Positions 55,977 through 64,000 of a stretch of 64,000 nucleotides of DNA are shown here, in pieces (position 1 is the first letter of the stretch; the number at the start of each line of letters is the position of its first letter). The stretch is from Umbilicaria muhlenbergii (lineage: Eukaryota > Ascomycota > Lecanoromycetes > Umbilicariales > Umbilicariaceae), in NCBI GenBank assembly GCA_000611775.1, contig KK106987.1, forward strand, positions 124,001 through 188,000, given 5' to 3'. The translations under genes were made by a program, and so were the position numbers. The notes beneath the pieces are model-generated. The model did no database searches. It was not told the DNA's origin and was given only the letters and a program-made list of their open reading frames with translations.

Positions 55977-56751
55977 GATGAGGCGGGGTTGTGTTGGGAT
56001 GCTTACTCGACCGCAGTCAATTCATTGATAGTTGAGGTGCAAGGACATTTCGCAGATTGTGCGAGTCCCGACCGCGGCAAGTGCCGGCTTCTGGGATTCT
56101 CGCATGACTGGAAGAGATTGGCGCAGCACTTAGCTTGGATCGAGATCGAGCTGCGTGACAGGCTGGTGCAAAGAATTAAGACTTCGATCCCGCAGTCCAG
56201 GTGCGAATGCTCCCCGCATGGCCGTGGAGTAGAGGCGCTCGGGCCGAGGCGTGATGGAGCTGTGTCTGGACTCTGGGATCCCTTGCGCTTTTGATCACCA
56301 GTGCTTTCTCTGCGCCCCGCACCCGCTGCGGCAGAGTTACAGGCCAGGTACAATAAATAATAGACGCTTTCCATTTCCTTCTTCCTCAAGTTTTTTGTCG
56401 ACACGCTCTCTCGCCGTATACAGTGATTACCCACGGCATAGTCTTGAAGCCGCCGTTGACATTGTACTTCTGACTCGGCTGCCCATATCAGCCAATCATT
56501 GAGCCACGGTGCCATTCTCAGGCTATCATGCGGAGTCCCACCGACAACATCTTCCACAACACCCTCTAGCCCAGAACATTGACCGAGAGCATCTTTTCCT
56601 GCTGCCTCATCTTTGCGATCATTGTATAATCTCTAATCATCTCTCGAATACACTCGTACCCGCCTTGAAACGTTGGGGGCGGTGAACAAAGCGCATTCAG
56701 GGTCGGGCCCGGTGCCTGAATGCCAAGAAGCACTGCCCAGAGAGTCTCGCC
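55977..56751. other. Intergenic, divergent promoter region
   Basis: 775 bp between divergent start codons. A minus-strand frame at 56557-56003 has no recognisable content and is not called. Confidence 0.4.
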
Positions 56752-58401
56752 ATGAATTCGCCGTGGCCTGGTGCCAGCGACAACGAGGAGGCTCCAACTT
56801 CAGAGCCGTACCTCCATCCTCTCTCGATATCTAGCGAAGAGAACTTCATCCATCATGTCTCCACGGCTTCGGCATCGGAAGGTTTACTGGACGATGGTCT
56901 CCGACAACCGATTTACCCGCGACGACCCATCTGGAAGCGCCTACTCTTTTCGATTGTTCCCGGACGGCGGAAACACAGGTCGAAAGGGAATGGCGATGGG
57001 ACTTGCTTAGACTGCGAAAAAGGTGTACGTTTACCACGGCGACGGAAGGGCTTGAGGATGTGTATGATTGTGGGGCTTGGGATCTTAACAATGCTGTATG
57101 GGGTTCCTGGTTATGACATCCTCGGTGCGGACGATACTGATTGATCGTACAGCGGAGTCGTACAGGTTTTCACTCTGTTAGCTGGCCTTTTCGCTGCTTT
57201 ATTCCCCGGCAACGTCGGCCTTGTCATTGAGTCCTTGCGTCAGATCGGACAGAAAGACAGAGGCCTGTCGTCGTGGCCAACAGACTTTACTCGCGACATT
57301 AACCCAATACCCTGCCACTCACACAACGACTACTGGCGTCTCGTCCCTGTATACTCTGCCCTGAGTGCTGGCTGTATTAGTATTGAGGCCGATGTCTGGC
57401 TCTTCGAAGAGGAATTATATGTTGGCCACTCCACTTCGAGCTTGACCCGAGACCGCACCCTCAAGTCTCTATACATCGACCCTCTCCTCGACATTCTATC
57501 CAAGCAGAATCCAGATACCGAGTTCCACTTCAACGACTCAACAACTCCTGTCAACGGCGTATTCGACACTGACCCATCTCAATCCCTCACCCTCCTCATC
57601 GACTTCAAGACCGCCGGCGCCGCCCTTTGGCCCTACGTCCTTTCCGCCCTCCAACCCCTCCGCGACCGCCATTATCTCACCTATCAGAATGGTACAGATG
57701 TAATCCCTGGTCCCATCACGGTCATCGGCACAGGCAACACCCCTTTCGACCTCCTCTCCTCCAATACCACCAACCCCTCAGGAGATGTGTTCTTCGATGC
57801 GCCGCTTGACGAAATGTGGGAAGATCGCGAGTGGGAAGAAGCCAATGGTTGGCCGGATTGGGACGAAGGCAATCCGGGGGAAGTGCTCGTCGAAAGCGAG
57901 GGTTCAGCAGAGGAAGACGATGAGCTGGGGGACCATCCATGGGGCACGGGGAGGCATGTCTACAAACCGGAGCAGCACAAATCGTATCCGAATGGGGTGC
58001 CGGACCTCATAACCCCTGATTCCGACTTGACGGGACCGGATGACAAAGGCCAGGGCAAAACCGGCACGCCCCTTCTTCACCCAGACATCTACACCCCTCT
58101 CACGTCCTCCTACGCATCTGTCTCGTTCGGCAAGTCTATCGGCCGCATGTGGCGGAACCGCCTTAGTCCCCGGCAAATGGGTCTAATCCGCGGCCAGATC
58201 CGCGGCGCGCACCGGAGAGGCTTGAAGGTGCGGTATTGGAACACACCGAACTGGCCGGTGGGGCTCAGAGACCATGTGTGGGACGTGCTGGTTAGAGAGG
58301 GCGTGGACTTGTTGAATGTAGATGACTTGAGGGCGGTGAAAGGGGGCAAATGGGGGGAGTGGGCAGAGAGGGCGGACAGGGGCGGTTGGTGGTGGTGGTG
58401 A
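56752..58401 (+). CDS. AIM6: AIM6 family protein (PLC-like phosphodiesterase fold)
   Basis: Two exons, 56752-57095 and 57153-58401, give 530 residues. The 57-nt intron (GTATGG...ATACTGATT...GTACAG) splits the membrane segment: spliced, it reads MIVGLGILTMLGVVQVFTLL and continues AGLFAALFPG, a long hydrophobic anchor at about residues 100-130. Then comes the diagnostic block PCHSHNDYWRLVPVYSALSA with GCISIEADVWLFEEELYVGH, the catalytic-type His/Asp/Glu cluster of the GDPD/PLC-like fold, and TLLIDFKTAG. The C-terminus has VRYWNTPNWP and GVDLLNVDDL. Yeast AIM6 affects mitochondrial inheritance, but its enzymatic activity is unproven. An acidic insert (about residues 350-390) and a terminal Trp run (GGWWWW) are local features. 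Confidence 0.9.
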
Positions 58402-59007
58402 CGGAAGTAGAAGATATATCCAAGGAGGGCACCTGATCTACGTCTTTGTGCTGTACTAGCGATATCCATTGGGAGGCGCAACTGAGACACTTCAAATTAT
58501 CCATTACCTTTGCACTTGAGCCCTCTGTGTAATTGCAAAACCACCGGCTCCTTGATCACAATTCATAAACTCAACAGAGCAAACCCTGTGGACTCTTGAA
58601 GCATCTCACACAACAGTGTTAACCAAATCCGACTTAGCGCCCATCTTTGCGAAACCCATCCTTCAGCCCCGCCACCATCGCCAAAAAACAAGGCTCCCAA
58701 CCGCACCAGATGGACTCACTCAACTCGATAGTGCCACGACCAGGGCCTCTGTTCGAACCCCACTTCCGTCATTTCGTGGATTGAGTTATCAAATGTGCAG
58801 ATTGATCGGTGGGGAGGATAGTCATGAGGGGGAGTTTGGACGACTTGATCCGATTTTTGTTGGATGAGATTTCGCTTTGTGGCGAGCAGGGTAGGTGGAA
58901 GCTTCGTGGGTTTTGCTACTGCATACCGTTTGCATGATGGGGGTGCTGGGGAGGGCCCTATGACTGTTTTCAGCATCGATTTGTACCCTGCATGGTCTGG
59001 AAGATGA
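58402..59007. other. Intergenic; may include the first exon of the TFIIIC gene
   Basis: No complete gene. A phrase GLEDELLQ can be read at about 58993-59017 in a frame different from the main one, and may belong to a first coding exon. Confidence 0.35.
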
Positions 59008-62000
59008 GCTGCTTCAGCGGCCTTTCACATTCTTTGCGTGTTCGATTCTCGGCAATGCGCCCAACTTTGCCAATTTCTCACTGATTGCGCATTAGGTGCT
59101 GGACCGGCTGATGTTCTCAACTATATTGCCGCATATTATAGCGAACACTCCACGACTGGAGATGGGCGTGCAGGCACTATTGACCGTCCGTTTCAGGAGC
59201 AGGTTTGGAAGTGGCTTACCAGACATCCTGAAATCCACGTGGGTAGGGAGAAGCAGGGTAACGAACTGAGTCTGTCAGAAGTAGAAGTATGGAACGCGTC
59301 TGAGACACTCACAAATGAGTCAGAAGTCAGGTCGACGACGGCAGGACAGGTTTCTCCTGGAGAAGCTCAAGATGTCCTTGACGCAGCTCCTCAGGCATCT
59401 GAGGATTGCGACGCCAGTTCATCAGTACCACCTCGACCAACTTCTGCACCTCAAGGCATTGGCTCAGTCACCTTGTCTCAACCCCAACTCAACCACAAAC
59501 CCCAGGATGAACCCTCCAAAAAGGCTACCCTACGAGTCTATACCAGTCAAGACAGGATGTGGTCCGCCGCAGCAGGTCACGCACCCGATTACAATCGCAT
59601 CCCTCGCCTTGACTTCATCCTACTTTCCATCATTGCCGCTCACAGGGCAAAGGGTATCTTGCAGCCAGATCTCGTCCGAGTGAGCGGGCAGGACAAACGC
59701 TCCGTTCCGAAGAGGACCGATCGTCTTCATGAGAGCGGTTACATAGAGAAGAGAGCCGTCCATATCAAGGGAAATCGGACTAGTATATGTGTTCTTAAAC
59801 GATTTGCAACTGGAGGTGCTGCCTCGGCGCGGAAGGCTAAGGCTGATGAAGACAGCGATGGACGGGATATGGCGGATCCGAGCTTTGCATTGAAAGAGAA
59901 ACTGAAGAGCTCTGTGGTCGAGGTCGAGGTCTTGTTGCAGGCGATACTCGACGTTGTGAGAGAATTTCAAATCATTACATGGGATAACTTGAAAAGGAAA
60001 CTGGTATGTGCATCTTTGAGGGTTATCAATGCTCCTTGGCGAAACCGCTGATTAGACCCATCGTAGGGTGTCTGGGGGCATGCATGGCAGTCCAGACTTG
60101 CAGCCACCACCGTGCGCAAGCTGGAAATGGTGGGCTGCGTAAAAAGGGTACGCGCAACAGGAAACTACAAAAGACCTGGCCAGGCATACTATAAATGTGT
60201 CAAGTTTATCCGAGAGCTCGAGAAAGATGAATTGCAGACGTGCATCGAGTCTCAACGTGGTGTTGTAGACTCGCTAAAGATTGGAGACGGCGAGGATATT
60301 GATGCTGAGGGAGAAGACGACGAAGACTATCTACCTGGTGGCGTACATTACGAGGGTCCCGGACATGAGGTCCAGAGGCTCGAATTGCAGGAAGTTGGAA
60401 GAATTGCACCCCGGTGGATAGCGGATCAGAACATCACCAATTTTCTGTACGACTTCGTCCGCAGTACAGGCACCAAGGGTATAAGCACAATGGTGAGTTC
60501 TAATCAATTTTAGCCATCATGATGCATCACTGACAAGGCAACTCCAGGACATGAAGAGCCTTGGCTTGGGCGAATTTTTCAGCAGACCCATGGAGCATCA
60601 ACTCAGTCGGCTGGTGGATCTTTGGCAACTATCACAGCCACCTCATCTCCGGCATTTAGCCATCGTCCGAGATACTGCTTTGACGAAGCGGATTGCTCAC
60701 TACATCCACTATTCATTTGACAATTTCAAGGCGCTTGTGGATAGCGGCAAAGCAAGCTGGGAAGCCGTCGAAGTTGTGACAGACAACACCAAGAAGGGAA
60801 AGACTTCAGCAGCTCTCATCAACCCAGAATCAGACGTGGATGAATACGGCTTCACTAAGGTGCAAGTAAGTCGACTTCAAGGCCGCAACAACGATGCTAC
60901 CCTTCTCGAATGTGTGCTTGCCAGCGGGGCTGAGGCTTACTCTACACCTTTCGATCGTGTTGTGAAAACGCTCGCCGGCGGCACCTATAGTAAGAACACG
61001 ATTCTTCCCGTCAAGATCATGTATGTAACCGCTGATCGTTATCTAGGTATTCGACGGGCCATTGGACATGGTGCGAGTGCCACTCCACGCCCTAAAGGCC
61101 CGCCACGTCCGAAGGAGCCCAAGCCAAAGCCTGCAACGCAAAAGTCTGCAACGCCAAAGCCTAGGACGCAAAAGCCCGCAGTACCAAAGCCCACAATGCC
61201 AATATTTACAACGCTAGAATCTGCATCCCCAAAGCCCGCAAACCCAGAGCCCCGAAACCCAGAGCCCGCAAACCCACAGCCCGCAACGCCAGAGCCCGCA
61301 ACGCCAATATTTGCGACGCCAAAACCCGCAACTCCAATTCTTGCAACGCTAGAGCAGGCGGCGTCAAACCTACAAGGATCTACAAAAGCGCGTGGACGAC
61401 CACGCAAGTACCCAGCTGGCGGAACCCCGATAGACGTCGATACACTAACCCCAGGAGAACTGAAGAAGTTGAAAATCTCACAGGAAAGGGCGGCTTATTA
61501 TGTGAGGAAGAAAATAATTGCCGAAGAGATCGCGAGGCGCGTCGATGCTGGAGAAGACCCTTTAGCGGCGAAAGAAGCAGTACTTGCCGAATTAGCTCCG
61601 CCCAAGAAGGAGAATAAAGCCTCCTCAGTAGAACCAATTGGCATAGCTGCCGAAACTACGCCGAGCACAGAGAGGCAGGTTAGAAAGAGAAAGGGAAAAG
61701 CTTCTGTACGGACTGGAGAAACGCTTGAGGGGAATGGAATCTCTGTAGATCCAACAGACCAAACTGCCGATCCGCTGATAGTGTTGTCTGAGGCGACGAC
61801 GCAAATCAGCTATGGCAATACAGCGATTCCGGCTAATCTTCCAGATCTACTTTCGAACGCACCATCTAGGCAGCTAGATGCAGCTGTTGAGGCAGTGACT
61901 ATGGAAGACCATGGCACCCAGCCTACTGATATCACCCCTCGCCCGCTGAAGAAGAGGAAGAAGTCGCTTAAAGCAGGAGACAACGCCATAGCGATGGACA

Positions 62001-64000
62001 CGACGCCGGGCACCAATATTAAAGATGTAAAATCAGCTAGTTACCAGGCTCTGGTACGAGAGATTGCTAGAAGTGGTAGCGGAATCTTTGTGGGCCCCAA
62101 GACGACCTGCAGAACTGGGAGGGGGCGTCCACGAAAAGCTAGGCTTGCTATAGTCAAAGTGTCTCGACTGATCGAGCTGCCATTTTTTGAGAAAGAACCA
62201 GAGCCAACCGGTGAAGCAGCAACCGTTAGGAATAGTATAAGTTTAACATCGCATGTCCCGGAACTTAATCCAACTCCAGCCGCCACCCCAAGACTGTTAT
62301 TCCATCCTCTCGCGGTGCAGCAGCCGGTTGATCAGCCTTCAGTCACTAGCCCCAACTATGTATCACCGTACGGGCCGAATTCGAAAGGGGTTTCTCCAGT
62401 ATCAGTTTCAGAATATGCATCGCCATACGCGCCCAAAACAGGAGAAAAGAGGAAAAGGACTACATCATCGGCGCTAGAAACAGGTTTCTCAGGTCCCCGA
62501 CGTGGTTTTTTCGAGACATCACCATTGATTAGTGCTTCGATCATCGAAAGGCGCTCGGTGCTGCCAGGCTCTGTTCGGAAACTGGACTCACAAGTGACAC
62601 AAAGTGCTTCGGTGTCAGACGGACAGACAGTGCCGGAGGATGTCAACGAAGAGGTTGCAGATGCTGCACAGCAGGAAACGAAACAAAGCCAAGGCGTCAG
62701 CCGCGGCTTTGTACAACCTGACACTGCTTCCTGTAGTTCTATTGCGGAGCCAATGGAGAATACAAAACAGACAGCATCTACCAGCGAAGAGTACCCGGTT
62801 TTTGAGCCCATGGACATCGATCCTGAGCATGACCGTGGTTCCGACTCCCAGAGTACTGTTACTGACCCAGATCTTGTGGAAGGCATAAGGAAACCGGAAC
62901 AGATAGCTCCGATTGACAAGCATAGCGCGAGGGTAGATCCGGAAACAGTTGATGGTTCTACTGCACCAAGGGAAGACCAAGATGTCGCAGGTAGGACTCC
63001 AGGCGAACCACAATCTGATGATTTACGTGATGAACAACTTGCTCTGAATGGCGATAATTTAGAGAGTCTGGCAGCTGCTACTGTCCCTGGTCATGAGGAG
63101 TGTAATGGAAGTCCTGAAGAAATTGAACCGATCGGTGAGCAAGACACGAGATTAGAGCCGACAGCAGTGGACGTATCATGTGAAGGGTTAATCGGGGATT
63201 CCAATACCTTAGGCCTACGATGGAAAGGCAAGCAACCCGATGATCTACCTACCCAGGAACTTGATACGGCTGTGCAATCACAGAGCTCTCCAGAGACCTT
63301 GGACGATGGCACTCCTGCCCGTCAGAAGATGCCCTTGGGTGGAGGTTCCGTTGCAGAAACTACAAGCTATACACAGGCGGATGCAGACTCTCAAGTCATT
63401 CCAGACGACGGCTTGCCAAAAATAATCCGCGTTCATGATGCACAGGAAGAATCGTCCGTCAAGGAAAGCTCCAAGAAGAAGAACGCTAGAACCATCACCA
63501 GGCTTACACCGAATAGCGGCTCCATAGGTGTTCTGCGCCAGAGGATCATTATGGAGATCGTTGAGGCGTGTGGTGGAGTGTTCCCAGGCGACAAAGAACT
63601 CTGGTACCCGTTTACTACTGCATGGTTACAGCGGATGCCTCCTGGCACTGGCAGACCTGACAATCGAACAATCAAAACCGCCAAGAAAGCACTCATTGCT
63701 TCCGGAAAACTTAGGCAGTTGAGGTTTACTTTCTTGAACAAACACGGGGTGATAGTGGAAAAGGGTATGGTTACAACGACTGATGTCCACTCCAACTCCC
63801 CTGAAGTCAAAGACCTACAGCGGAAGATGATTGAGCAAGACCCATGGCTTTACGTACCGCAAAATGCTGTTGTGGCAGAGGATCTTCGGAGGTCTTATGC
63901 GTCTGCCGTTGTTTTTGGTACTAACAAAACAACTGCACAACTAGAAGTCGATGAAGAGACTCAGGTCAAACTACAATACGTCCCTGCTTATGTGAAGCGG
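59008..64000 (+). CDS. TFC3: TFIIIC largest (B-block-binding) subunit, Tfc3/tau138-like, 3' end cut
   Basis: The main frame is open from about 59008 with no ATG at its head, so the first exon is unresolved. Exons recognised: to 60003, 60067-60492, 60548-60989 and 61047 to the window end, where the frame is still open. The B-block winged helix is seen as ILQPDLVRVSGQDKRSVPKR and LHESGYIEKRAVHIKGNRTS. Downstream are an acidic stretch (DIDAEGEDDEDYLPGG), a Pro/Ala/Thr/Lys repeat tract (about 61080-61360), AT-hook-like motifs RGRPRKYP and RGRPRKAR, a long disordered region and a second helical block (RQRIIMEIVEACGGVFPGDK). The subunit binds the B box of tRNA genes and starts RNA polymerase III recruitment in the nucleus. 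The intron at 60990-61046 is frame-neutral. Confidence 0.85.

Noticed and set aside
58741-58765. GTTCGAAC, a tRNA B-box-like word
   Set aside because: Flanking bases cannot form a T-arm or acceptor stem on either strand, so not a tRNA.
61039-61407. Minus-strand frame of Gly/Ala/Val pentapeptide repeats
   Set aside because: Shadow of the KPATPK-type tract in the TFIIIC subunit.

Overview
The window is nuclear DNA of a filamentous ascomycete (Pezizomycotina). The evidence is short spliceosomal introns of about 45-160 nt with GT...CTRAY...AG signals, gene-dense two-strand layout, fungal-specific families (DUF3431, DUF7580, YAP-binding/Ybp2, Pfa3, AIM6, cyanase, SUT-type alpha-glucoside carrier), and repeats damaged in the C-to-T/G-to-A pattern of repeat-induced point mutation (RIP). 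I cannot assign a genus; Dothideomycetes is a reasonable guess only.

Left part (1-5.6 kb) is repeat-rich: a RIP-damaged Ty1/copia retrotransposon runs off the left edge, followed by an aldo/keto reductase relic and a 0.9 kb inverted-repeat element with 27 perfect 18-bp tandem repeats inside it. From 5.6 to 10 kb lie a DUF3431 gene and a ten-exon SUT1-like sugar carrier. From 10.4 to 17.8 kb lie a broken gene, a six-exon C2H2/PHD/DEK_C-like protein and, head to head with it, a DUF7580 gene. From 18.5 to 33.2 kb: a Ybp2-family gene, a tiny two-exon gene whose 31-residue product ends in a CaaX box (candidate lipopeptide pheromone precursor), phospholipase D, cyanase, two low-complexity proteins and an ankyrin protein. 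From 34.1 to 37.6 kb is the catalytic subunit of DNA polymerase delta.

From 38.5 to 42.4 kb is a second repeat-damaged zone: an AT-rich island, an ERG26-like pseudogene whose three stops all fit C-to-T change, and a nest of four inverted-repeat elements. From 43.2 kb to the right edge are a rhomboid protease, palmitoyltransferase Pfa3, a 461-bp foldback element, an unknown membrane protein, a C2H2 protein, two lysine-rich nuclear-type proteins, an AIM6 homologue and the 5' three-quarters of a TFIIIC B-block-binding subunit that is cut by the window end.

Most genes are unrelated housekeeping or signalling genes; I see no biosynthetic cluster or operon-like logic. Exon boundaries were read by eye from reading frames, splice consensus and family conservation, and each stated model gives a length divisible by three.
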